DNA of 64,000 nt, taken from Actinomadura luzonensis (GTDB lineage Bacteria; Actinomycetota; Actinomycetes; Streptosporangiales; Streptosporangiaceae). Position 1 is the stretch's first letter; every line of letters starts with the position of its first letter. The notes beneath the pieces are model-generated. The model was not told the origin of the DNA. It saw only the letters and a program-made list of their open reading frames with translations, and did no database searches. Made by a program: the position numbers and the translations under genes. The stretch is from contig NZ_JAKRKC020000002.1 of assembly GCF_022664455.2 (NCBI RefSeq), positions 620,001 through 684,000 on the forward strand, given 5' to 3'. Shown piece after piece: positions 9,255 through 16,301 of this stretch.

Positions 9255-10169
9255 TCAGGACACCAGGTCCTCGGCGGCCGCGGCCGCGTGGGCGCGCGAG
9301 AGGAAGGACACGGCGTCGTCGAGGGCCTGCCCCGCCTCCTCCACCGAGCCGTACTGGTGCTGGAAGACGTGCGGCAGGCCGCCCCAGACGCGCAGCGTCA
9401 CGTCCACGCCGTCCGCCGCGGCGCGGGCGGCGAGCCGGACCGCGTCGTCCAGCAGGAGCTCGTTCGAGCCGGCCTGGACGAGCAGCGGCGGCAGCCCGGT
9501 GAGGTCGGCGAGCGCCGGGCTGGCCGTCGGCGCGGACGGGTCCCGCGCGCCCAGGTAGTGCGCGCGGTACCCCTCGATGTCGGAGCGGTCGAAGATGGGG
9601 TCGAGGCCCTGCTTGGTCTCCATGCTGTCGCCGGTGAGCGTCAGGTCGGCCCAGGGGGAGAAGAGCACGGCCGCGGCCGGCATGGGCAGCCCCGCCTCGC
9701 GCGCCGCGAGCAGGGTGGCGATCGCGAGCCCGCCGCCCGCGGAGTCGCCGGCCAGGGCGATGCCGGCCGGGCGCGCGCCGCGTTCGAGCAGCTCGCGGTA
9801 GGCCGCGAGGGCGTCCTCGACGGCCGCGGGGAACGGGTGCTCGGGCGCGAGCCGGTAGTCGAGCGAGACCAGCCGCGTACGGGCGCGGCGGGTCAGCTCG
9901 CCGGCGAGGGCGGCGTGCGTGCGCGGCGACCCGACGACGTACCCGCCGCCGTGCAGGTACAGCACCACCGTGTCCCCGGCCCGGTCGCCGGCCTCGATCT
10001 CCAGGGCGGGGCGGCCGGCGAGGGCGCCCTCCCGGACGGTGACGCCGTCCGGCGCGGGGGCGTCGAACATCCGGTCGAAGCTCGCCCGCGCCTCCTCCAC
10101 GGTGGCGTACGCGGTCTTCGGCGCGCTGCGCAGCAGGGCGTCCAGGTCGTGGCGTTGCCGACGGCTCAT
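9255..10169 (-). CDS. Alpha/beta hydrolase, hormone-sensitive-lipase-type esterase
   Basis: A 304-residue cytoplasmic esterase. The HGGGY oxyanion motif is at residues 73-77 and GDSAGG at 141-146 gives nucleophile Ser143; the late VWGGLPHVFQ segment holds the catalytic His. This is the HSL/acetyl-esterase family (carboxylesterases active on short acyl chains). It is divergent from a MarR regulator with paired palindromic operators between them, so induction by a substrate or aromatic compound through that regulator is likely. Confidence 0.88.
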   Translation of the reverse strand: MSRRQRHDLDALLRSAPKTAYATVEEARASFDRMFDAPAPDGVTVREGALAGRPALEIEAGDRAGDTVVLYLHGGGYVVGSPRTHAALAGELTRRARTRLVSLDYRLAPEHPFPAAVEDALAAYRELLERGARPAGIALAGDSAGGGLAIATLLAAREAGLPMPAAAVLFSPWADLTLTGDSMETKQGLDPIFDRSDIEGYRAHYLGARDPSAPTASPALADLTGLPPLLVQAGSNELLLDDAVRLAARAAADGVDVTLRVWGGLPHVFQHQYGSVEEAGQALDDAVSFLSRAHAAAAAEDLVS

Positions 10170-10194
10170 CGGTGACCTCCAGGTCCGGTCAGTT

Positions 10195-10237
10195 AGATTA
10201 CGAGGAATGCACATCGCAACCAGATTCCAAGGAATCT
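10195..10237. promoter_or_regulatory. Paired MarR-type operators
   Basis: Between the esterase and the MarR gene lies a perfect inverted repeat AGATTCC-aa-GGAATCT (10222-10237). A second 16-bp copy matching it at 12 of 16 positions lies at 10195-10210; the two are 27 bp apart. They are AT-rich against the background and placed so that one protein could repress both divergent genes. Confidence 0.6.
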
Positions 10238-10262
10238 AATTCCGCCCAAGGGGAGAAATTTC

Positions 10263-10718
10263 GTGACCGACAGCGGGCAACTGTTCGTGGACCTCGTCCG
10301 CGTCGAGACGCGCCTGTGGAACGCCGTGGACGCCCGGCTGCAGGCGGAGCACGGCCTGCGGCTGGGCCAGTACGACCTGATGACGGTGATCGCCGGCCGC
10401 CCCACCTGCCGGGTGCTCGACCTGGTGCACGAGGTCGCCATCACGGTCGGCGCGGCGAGCAAGGCGGTGGACCGGCTGGTGGCCGCGGGCTGGTGCCGCC
10501 GGGTGGCCAACCCCGCCGACGGCCGCTCGTCGTTCCTGGAGCTCACCCCCGACGGCGTCCGCACCCTGGACCGGGCCCGCGCGACCTACGCGACGGAGAT
10601 CGACCGCTGGACCGCCCGGCTGGTGCCGCCCGCCGCCCTGGAGGAGACGGCCCGCACCCTGCGGACGATCCGCGCCGCCCTGGAGTCGGGCTGGTCCCCG
10701 GAGCTTCGCGCGCCCTGA
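10263..10718 (+). CDS. MarR-family transcriptional regulator
   Basis: A 151-residue winged-helix regulator. Residues 30-105 form the typical domain: GLRLGQYDLMTVI, a recognition helix with SKAVDRLVAAGW, and the wing VANPADGRSSFLELT. The GTG start follows AAGGGGAG by 7 nt. It is divergent from the esterase and probably controls it and itself through the paired palindromes at 10195-10237. Confidence 0.88.
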   Translation: MTDSGQLFVDLVRVETRLWNAVDARLQAEHGLRLGQYDLMTVIAGRPTCRVLDLVHEVAITVGAASKAVDRLVAAGWCRRVANPADGRSSFLELTPDGVRTLDRARATYATEIDRWTARLVPPAALEETARTLRTIRAALESGWSPELRAP

Positions 10719-10755
10719 CGGCCGGCGGCCGGACACCCGTCTCCACCCTCGCGTC

Positions 10756-10806
10756 CACCTTCCGGAGGTGCCGCTCCACCCGGCCCGCTCCGTACCGTCG
10801 GCGACA
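10756..10806 (+). promoter_or_regulatory. Promoter with -35-region inverted repeat, probable leaderless start
   Basis: A perfect inverted repeat CACCT-tccgg-AGGTG (10756-10770) sits where a -35 element would be. A -10-like TACCGT (10793-10798) lies exactly 7 nt before the ATG at 10806, so transcription may begin at the start codon. It would drive the small membrane protein and the following two-component genes. Confidence 0.4.
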
Positions 10807-10997
10807 TGGACAGACGCACTGGACGGCCGAGCCTGTGGCTCGCCCTGCTGCACCGGCTCCTTGACGCCAACGGGGGAAAGATGAACGGCAAGTTCCTGCT
10901 CGCGATCGTGGTCGTGGCGCTGCTGGTGGTCGCCGGCTTCGTCGTCTTCCGGGTTATCTTGGTCGACATGATCCTGACCCTGAGGGACTCGCGCTAG
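10806..10997 (+). CDS. Small single-pass membrane protein
   Basis: A 63-residue protein with one strongly hydrophobic helix (about residues 30-50, LLAIVVVALLVVAGFVVF) and a short cytoplasmic tail. It ends 3 nt before the sensor kinase, so it is the first gene of the two-component operon. An internal ATG at 10881, preceded by GGGGGAAAG, would give a 38-residue version. The 10806 start is favoured by a TACCGT hexamer 7 nt upstream. No family is recognised; small membrane proteins of this kind can modulate the adjacent kinase, but that is inference. Confidence 0.5.
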   Translation: MDRRTGRPSLWLALLHRLLDANGGKMNGKFLLAIVVVALLVVAGFVVFRVILVDMILTLRDSR

Positions 10998-11000
10998 ACG

Positions 11001-12149
11001 ATGCGGGAGGTGTGGGGGCGGGCCGTACGGCTGCTGGCGGCCGACGACCCGGAGTCGGGCCGGCTGGTCCGGCTGCTCATCGGCCTGGTCCTCGCCTGGT
11101 CGCTGGCGACCGCCGCGCCCGACCGCCTCGCCGCGCTGGTGTGGGCGGCGCTCGGCGGGTCGATGGCCTGCTGGCTCGCCTTCGTCGTGCTCGACGGGCG
11201 GTTCCCGCGCGTGGCCGCGGCCCTGCTCGCCGCCGCCTCCGCGGTCGCCGCCGCCGTGTCGGGCTCGTCCGACCCGGCGCCCACCGTGTTCCTGTTCGCG
11301 ACGCTGCTGCTGTTCGCCGCGCACGGCACGCCGGGCATGGGGACGATCGTCGCGGTCACCGCGGCGGACCTCGCCCTCATGACCGGCAGCATGGCGTGGC
11401 AGGGGGCGCCGCGCTCCGCGATCGCGGTGCGCGGGGCCGTGATGCTGTGCACCGTGCTGTTCGCGCTGCACCGGCGCCACTACCGGCGGGCCCAGCAGGA
11501 GCGGGCCAGGGCCATGGCGCTCGACGAGCGGGCGCGCATCGCGAGGGAGCTGCACGACGTGCTCGCGCACTCCCTCGGCGCCCTGGGCGTGCAGCTGGAG
11601 GTCGCCGAGGCGGTGCTCACCGAGCGGGGCGACGTGGCCGGCGCGGTGGCGCGGCTCCGCCGGTCGCGGGCGCTGGCCAGGGAAGGGCTGGTCGAGGCGC
11701 GGGCGGCGGTGGCGGCCCTGCGCGAGGACGTGCCGCCGCTGCCCGACGCGCTCGGCCGCATGGTCGCCGAGCACCGCAGGGACCACGACGTGCCGGCCGG
11801 GCTGCGCACCACGGGCGCGCGGCGGCCGGTCAGCCCGGCGGCGGAGGTCTGCCTGCTGCGCACCGCCCGCGAGGCGCTGACCAACGCCGCCAGGCACGCG
11901 CCGGGCGAGCCGGTGACGGTCGAGCTGGGCTACGGTGAGGGCGCGGTCCGCCTCGTGGTCCGCAACCCGTGCCCCGCCGGGCCCGGGCCCGCGCTCGGGC
12001 TCGGGCCCGCGCTCGGGCTCGGGCCCGGCGAGGCTTCCGGCGGGCACGGCCTGCAGGGGATGCGCGAGCGGCTGGCGCTCGCGGGCGGCACGCTGCGCGC
12101 CGGCCGGGCGGGCGGTCTGTGGGAGGTGCGGGCGGAGGTGCCGGAGTGA
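11001..12149 (+). CDS. NarL-type sensor histidine kinase
   Basis: A 382-residue membrane kinase. Four to six hydrophobic helices fill residues 22-157, followed by a HisKA_3 dimerisation domain with the phosphorylated His185 in RIARELHDVLAHSLG and a HATPase_c domain (N box AREALTNAARHA; GGHGLQGMRERL G box). Near residues 330-343 an 18-bp in-frame direct repeat adds a Gly-Pro-Ala-Leu-rich insertion inside the ATPase domain. It is translationally coupled to the response regulator by a 4-nt GTGA overlap. The stimulus is unknown. Confidence 0.9.
   Translation: MREVWGRAVRLLAADDPESGRLVRLLIGLVLAWSLATAAPDRLAALVWAALGGSMACWLAFVVLDGRFPRVAAALLAAASAVAAAVSGSSDPAPTVFLFATLLLFAAHGTPGMGTIVAVTAADLALMTGSMAWQGAPRSAIAVRGAVMLCTVLFALHRRHYRRAQQERARAMALDERARIARELHDVLAHSLGALGVQLEVAEAVLTERGDVAGAVARLRRSRALAREGLVEARAAVAALREDVPPLPDALGRMVAEHRRDHDVPAGLRTTGARRPVSPAAEVCLLRTAREALTNAARHAPGEPVTVELGYGEGAVRLVVRNPCPAGPGPALGLGPALGLGPGEASGGHGLQGMRERLALAGGTLRAGRAGGLWEVRAEVPE
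11985..12028. repeat. 18-bp in-frame tandem repeat in the kinase gene
   Basis: Two exact 18-bp units (11985-12002 and 12003-12020) plus a partial third encode a repeated Gly-Pro-Ala-Leu-Gly-Leu element in the ATP-binding domain. The unit keeps the reading frame. Confidence 0.8.
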
Positions 12150-12781
12150 GGGTCCTGGTCGTGGACGACCAGCAGCTCATGCGCGAGGGCCTGGTGGCGC
12201 TGCTGGGCCTGGTCGACGGCGTCGAGGTGGTGGGCGACGCGGGCGACGGCGAGCGGGCCCTCGCCCTGGTGGCCGGGCTGCGTCCCGACGTCGTCCTGAT
12301 GGACCTGCGCATGCCCGTGATGGACGGCGTCGAGGCCACGCGGCGGATCGCCCGCGACCACCCGGGCACCGCCGTCGTGGTGCTGACCACGTACGACGAC
12401 GACCGGTCGGTGGACTCCGCGCTGCTGGCCGGCGCCCGCGGCTACCTCACCAAGGACGCCGGGCGCGCCGAGATCGCCGCCGCGCTGCGCTCGGCCGCCG
12501 CCGGGCAGTCGACGTTCTCGGCCGCGGTGTCGCGGCGGCTGGTCGAGGCGTTGTCGCGCGCCGCGCCCCCGCCGCCGGTCACCGCCTGCCCCGACGGGCT
12601 GACCGCCCGGGAGGTCGAGGTGCTGCGGCTGGTCGCCGGCGGGCTGAGCAACGCGGAGATCGGCACGGCCCTGTTCATCGCGGAGACGACGGTCAAGACG
12701 CACATCAACAACGCCTTCGCCAAGATCGGCGTCCGCAACCGCACGGAGGCCGCCGCCTACGCGCGCGACCGGCTGCTGTAG
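12146..12781 (+). CDS. NarL/FixJ-type response regulator
   Basis: A 211-residue regulator. The receiver domain has acidic pair D7-D8 and phosphoacceptor Asp53 (VVLMDLRMP); the C-terminal LuxR-type helix-turn-helix (LTAREVEVLRLVAGGLSN and TTVKTHINN) spans about 150-205. The GTG start overlaps the kinase stop. It is the output partner of the preceding kinase. The following 311-nt gap leads into secreted plant-wall enzymes, so a link is possible but unproven. Confidence 0.92.
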   Translation: MRVLVVDDQQLMREGLVALLGLVDGVEVVGDAGDGERALALVAGLRPDVVLMDLRMPVMDGVEATRRIARDHPGTAVVVLTTYDDDRSVDSALLAGARGYLTKDAGRAEIAAALRSAAAGQSTFSAAVSRRLVEALSRAAPPPPVTACPDGLTAREVEVLRLVAGGLSNAEIGTALFIAETTVKTHINNAFAKIGVRNRTEAAAYARDRLL

Positions 12782-12868
12782 GACATTTCGGCGATCGAGT
12801 AAATGATCCGCCCGGCGCGGCCCTGGCTCGGCCCGGCTGTCGGACTGGATGGCTGAGAGGGCGCAGCG

Positions 12869-12882
12869 ATGAAACGATTCAT
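12869..12882. promoter_or_regulatory. LacI-like inverted repeat
   Basis: ATGAA-ACGA-TTCAT, with perfect 5-bp arms, lies upstream of the promoter of the beta-helix gene. Its TGAAACGATTCA core resembles LacI/CcpA-type operators. Three CTGCAA elements at 12886, 12914 and 12925 follow; the last two are 11 bp apart. Confidence 0.4.
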
Positions 12883-12954
12883 GCCCTGCAATACGTAAAC
12901 CCCTGGTCCGGCACTGCAACGGCGCTGCAACATCGCAGAAACCCGGCCCACCCC

Positions 12955-13010
12955 TTGACGGGCCCGTGATCGCTCCTTAATGTCCCTGGGCAGGCGGCCT
13001 GAAACGTTTT
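12955..13010 (+). promoter_or_regulatory. Sigma70-type promoter with LacI-like operator
   Basis: TTGACG (12955-12960) and TAATGT (12978-12983) are separated by 17 nt, a good housekeeping promoter. GAAACGTTTT (13001-13010), containing the perfect palindrome AAACGTTT, lies just downstream where a bound repressor would block initiation. The rest of the 12782-13092 gap holds no other gene that I can support. Confidence 0.6.
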
Positions 13011-13092
13011 TATGGATGTCACGCACGCTCAACGGCGGAGCGCGGCCACGCGCGCACTTCGCCGCACCCCCTGAGCACCCCACGGAGACCCC

Positions 13093-14328
13093 ATGACGAC
13101 AGCCACCTCCGCGGCGCCGCGCCCGGCCGCGCCCCAGCGTCACCGGCTCGCCCGCCGTCCCCGGCTCGCCCGCCGTTCCCGGTTCGCCCGGCTCGTCGCC
13201 GCGCTCGCCGTCCTGGCCGCCGGCGCCGCGACCGGCGGCACGCTCGCCCCGTCCCCCGCCTCCGCCGCCGCCTGCGGCGACGGCACGTTCCAGGCGCAGG
13301 TGACGGTCAGCGGCAGCACCTGGACCGCGCGCGGCAGCGCGGGCGCCGCCGTCTACAGCGGCACCGACTTCCGGGCCGCGGTCCAGGCCGGCATCGGCAG
13401 CCTCACGGCCGGGCGCACCTCGATCCAGCGCGTCGTGGTGCGCGGCAACGGCTCGATGAGCGCCGGCAGCCGCATCTCGCTGCCGAGCCACACCTCGCTG
13501 TCGGTCTGCGGCACCATCAACGTCACCGGCTCCGGCTCCGGCGACTACGCGCCGGTCTACTCGCGCGGCACCACGAACATCGAGGTGCCCTACCTCAACG
13601 TCACCGGCACCCCCGTCTACGGCATCTTCCTCCGCAACGTCACCGACGTCTGGCTCGGCCAGATCGACATGCGGCTCGGCGGCGCGGGCCTCGGCGTGCG
13701 CATCGACAACCGCGGCGACACCAGCCAGTGGACCCGCAACGTCCGCGTCGACAACGTGTACGTGCAGGGCGCCGGCTCGCACGCCATGGAGACCTACGGC
13801 GTGGACGGCCTCACCGTCGGCACCGTCACGGCCCGCAGCGTCGGCGAGTCCGGGCTGCTGCTCAACCAGACCGTCAACGCGACGGTCGGCACCGTCGACG
13901 CCGACAACGCCGGGGCCGGCACCGGCTACGCCGCCTTCCGCATGGCCAACCGCAACGGCCGGATCGGCAGCTCCTACCCGAACAACATCCGCGTCGGCCT
14001 CGTCAAGGCGCGCGGCGGCGGGCGGGGCGTCTTCTGCGTCTCCGAGAGCGGCGGCGCCACCATCGACCGGGTCGACATCGCCAACACCGGCAACAACTCG
14101 GTGCTGGTCGAGAACTGCTACAACGTCGTGATCGCCGGGGTGTCGGGCACGATCACCGGCGGCGGGGAGGTCCGCATCGCGGCCCGTACGGAGTTCCCGC
14201 CGTCGTCCGGCATCAGGTTCCAGAACCTGACGGTCACCAACACGCCGATCAGGTGGAGCCCCTGCACCGGCAGCAACAACACCATCAGCAACGTGACCCG
14301 GGTCAACTCCACCCTCACCTGGTGCTGA
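13093..14328 (+). CDS. Secreted right-handed beta-helix protein (pectate-lyase-like)
   Basis: A 411-residue exported protein. The N-terminus has an Arg-rich n-region with repeated RLARR/RFAR units (residues 18-33), a hydrophobic core (34-50) and a probable cleavage site after PASAA near 59. The mature chain is built of short Asn/Gly/Val strands typical of parallel beta-helix repeats, with scattered Cys pairs and a C-terminal Cys. Such folds cover polysaccharide lyases and rhamnogalacturonan-active enzymes. It precedes an acetylesterase-like gene, fitting plant cell-wall breakdown. The catalytic residues cannot be assigned by eye. Confidence 0.75.
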   Translation: MTTATSAAPRPAAPQRHRLARRPRLARRSRFARLVAALAVLAAGAATGGTLAPSPASAAACGDGTFQAQVTVSGSTWTARGSAGAAVYSGTDFRAAVQAGIGSLTAGRTSIQRVVVRGNGSMSAGSRISLPSHTSLSVCGTINVTGSGSGDYAPVYSRGTTNIEVPYLNVTGTPVYGIFLRNVTDVWLGQIDMRLGGAGLGVRIDNRGDTSQWTRNVRVDNVYVQGAGSHAMETYGVDGLTVGTVTARSVGESGLLLNQTVNATVGTVDADNAGAGTGYAAFRMANRNGRIGSSYPNNIRVGLVKARGGGRGVFCVSESGGATIDRVDIANTGNNSVLVENCYNVVIAGVSGTITGGGEVRIAARTEFPPSSGIRFQNLTVTNTPIRWSPCTGSNNTISNVTRVNSTLTWC

Positions 14329-14360
14329 CCCGGCGCCCCTGACCGGCCGCGCCGACGGCC

Positions 14361-14379
14361 GCCGGCGACCTTCGCCGGC
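14361..14379 (+). other. Intercistronic hairpin
   Basis: An 8-bp perfect stem (gCCGGCGA / TCGCCGGc) with a 3-nt loop lies between the beta-helix gene and the SGNH esterase, just before the AGGAGAG ribosome site. It has no U tract. It may stabilise or partly attenuate the shared transcript. Confidence 0.4.
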
Positions 14380-14394
14380 CTGACAGGAGAGACC

Positions 14395-15258
14395 ATGCGC
14401 ACGATCCGCCTCCTCGTCGTCTCCGCCCTGGCGATGTCCCTGTCCCTGGCGGCCCCCGGCGTCGCCCCGGCCGCCGCGGCCGGCTCAGCGGCGTGCGCCG
14501 CCCGGCCCGCCGCCGCGCCGGCGTCCGCGGGCCGGGCCGCGCGGGCCGCCGCCACGACCACCGTCTGGCTGACCGGCGACTCCACCATGGCCAACCCCAG
14601 CGGCACCTGCCCCGTGGGCTGGGGCACCGAGTTCGACGGCCTGTTCCACAGCAACATCGTGGTCAGCAACCTCGCCGTCGCCGGGCGCAGCATCCAGACC
14701 TGGCTGTACGAGGGGAACGTCACCTCCGCCCTCGGCTCCGACGGCGAGTGCGTCCTCAGCTCCACCGCCTACTCCGCCCGCTGGCAGCAGGTGCTGAACG
14801 GCATGAAGGCCGGCGACTACCTGTTCGTCCAGTTCGGCATCAACGACAGCTCGGCCACCTGCCCGCGCCACGTCGGCACCGCCCGCTACCAGCAGCTCAT
14901 GACGATGATGGCGCAGGCCGCGCTGGCCCGCGGCGCCCACCCGGTGCTGCTCACCGCCGTCGCGGCCATCACCTGCTCGGGCGGCACCGCCGTCAGGAAC
15001 CGCGGCTTCGTCACCCAGACCTTCGCCGCCGGCGCCGCCACCGGCGCCCCGGTCATCGACCTGCAGGCGCTCAGCGTCGACTACTACAACTCCCTCGGCC
15101 TGTGCCCCAACAACGGCGACTACACCTCCGGCCCGCTCGGCCAGTTCTTCTGCAACGACCACACCCACTTCGAGGCGTACGGCGCCCGGCGCATCGCCCG
15201 CCTCGTCACCGGCGCCCTGCGGACGCAGAACATCCCCCTCGCCGCCTCCCTCCTCTGA
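14395..15258 (+). CDS. Secreted SGNH hydrolase, rhamnogalacturonan acetylesterase-like (CE12)
   Basis: A 287-residue exported esterase. A signal peptide (about residues 1-29, Ala-rich) and an Ala-rich linker lead to GDSTM at 61-65 (nucleophile Ser63), FGIND at 147-151 and NDHTHF with Asp255 and His258. The GDST, GxND and DxxH set is characteristic of the RGAE/CE12 enzymes that remove acetyl groups from pectic rhamnogalacturonan. It lies 66 nt after the beta-helix gene and has its own AGGAGAG site. Together they look like a small pectin-processing pair. The exact substrate is inferred from family resemblance. Confidence 0.82.
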   Translation: MRTIRLLVVSALAMSLSLAAPGVAPAAAAGSAACAARPAAAPASAGRAARAAATTTVWLTGDSTMANPSGTCPVGWGTEFDGLFHSNIVVSNLAVAGRSIQTWLYEGNVTSALGSDGECVLSSTAYSARWQQVLNGMKAGDYLFVQFGINDSSATCPRHVGTARYQQLMTMMAQAALARGAHPVLLTAVAAITCSGGTAVRNRGFVTQTFAAGAATGAPVIDLQALSVDYYNSLGLCPNNGDYTSGPLGQFFCNDHTHFEAYGARRIARLVTGALRTQNIPLAASLL

Positions 15259-15315
15259 ACGAGCCGCGCACATTCGCCGATCGGGCCCGCACCGCTGCGC
15301 CGGCACCGGCCGTGG

Positions 15316-16200
15316 CTAGACCTCGGCCGGCCGGAGCCGGGCCGGTCCGGCGCAGCCGGTGGCCTCGTCGAGCTCCTGGGCGATCTCCTGCTCCAGCTCG
15401 GCCGTCTCCCGGCCGGGCAGCGTGATCAGGTCGAGCGGGTCGTACAGCGTGGGGGCGTGGAGGCGGTGGGTGCGCAGGGACAGGAGGTGCGGGCCGCCGC
15501 CGGCGCGGATGGCCGCGCACGCTTCGGCGGCCGCGTCGGCGACCGCGCGCACGTCCGTGCCGTCCACGGGCCGAACGACCACGCCGTAGCCGTCCGAGGG
15601 CCGGGTGACCGCGTCGTGCGCGGCCGACGGCGACGCGTGCCGGCTGTTCTCGCAGGCGAGCAGCACCGGCAGCCGCCACCGCGCGGCCAGGTCGAGGCAG
15701 TCGCGGAGCTCGTCGCGGGCCGTCGCGTCCTCGTCCAGGAAGCAGGCCGTCACGCGCGGGCGGCGCAGCAGCCTGTCGGCCGTGGCCAGCCCGACCGCGA
15801 GGGAGAGGCCGCTCCCGTGGAGATCGTCCCCGTGGAGGTCGCCGCCGTAGAAGCGGCGGCCGGGGTCGACGAGGCGCGTCGGGCCCGCGCCCCTCGCCCG
15901 GGCGCACGCCTGCGCCATGATCGTGCGCGCGGGCACGCCGCGGGCCAGGGCGGGGCCGTGCTCCCAGCGGACGGACACGACCGCGTCCTCAGGGTCCAGC
16001 GCGTGGCAGACGCCGGCGGCCACGGCCTCCTCCCCGAGCTGAGAGCGGGAGCGGGAGCGCGGGCTCGGAAGGGCACGGCTGGGCGCGCCGCCGCCGCACA
16101 GCTCGACGCGGCGTTCCTCGAAACGGCGGATGCGCAGCATCTGGCGCAGCAGTTCCCGGTCGCGGTCATGGGAGAGCTGCGCGCGTGTTGTGCGTGCCAT
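15316..16200 (-). CDS. Divergent ThDP-dependent dehydrogenase E1-alpha-like protein
   Basis: A 294-residue protein resembling the alpha subunit of pyruvate or branched-chain 2-oxoacid dehydrogenase E1: LLRQMLRIRRFEERRVEL near the N-terminus, GSGLSLAVGLATADRLL, and the region that normally carries the thiamine diphosphate GDG...N motif. Here GDG is replaced by DED (FLDEDATARDEL), although the closing LPVLLACEN is kept. No E1-beta or E2 gene is nearby. A DosR-like box lies 36-49 bp upstream of its start. It may be an altered oxidoreductase of a hypoxia/dormancy response, or non-catalytic. A GGDLHGDDLHG repeat is also unusual. Confidence 0.7.
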   Translation of the reverse strand: MARTTRAQLSHDRDRELLRQMLRIRRFEERRVELCGGGAPSRALPSPRSRSRSQLGEEAVAAGVCHALDPEDAVVSVRWEHGPALARGVPARTIMAQACARARGAGPTRLVDPGRRFYGGDLHGDDLHGSGLSLAVGLATADRLLRRPRVTACFLDEDATARDELRDCLDLAARWRLPVLLACENSRHASPSAAHDAVTRPSDGYGVVVRPVDGTDVRAVADAAAEACAAIRAGGGPHLLSLRTHRLHAPTLYDPLDLITLPGRETAELEQEIAQELDEATGCAGPARLRPAEV

Positions 16201-16235
16201 GTCCTCACATTCCGCTTGGGAGCGGAGGAGGGACA

Positions 16236-16249
16236 GGGCCCAAGGTCCC
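16236..16249. promoter_or_regulatory. DosR/DevR-like box upstream of the E1-alpha-like gene
   Basis: GGGCCCAAGGTCCC matches the DosR-type core GGGAC-N4-GTCCC at 9 of its 10 fixed positions (the deviation is in the left arm) and matches the second box at 18067-18080 at 12 of 14 positions. It is centred about 43 bp ahead of the start codon of the E1-alpha-like gene, in the 101-nt gap behind the SulP gene. Confidence 0.45.
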
Positions 16250-16301
16250 GGGTTCGGCGGGGAGCCCGCCTCTTGCCCGGCCGGGCGGCGGGGCCGGGGG
16301 C

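Noticed and set aside
15259..15315. Terminator between the converging acetylesterase and E1-alpha-like genes
   Set aside because: No stem longer than a few base pairs could be drawn with confidence.
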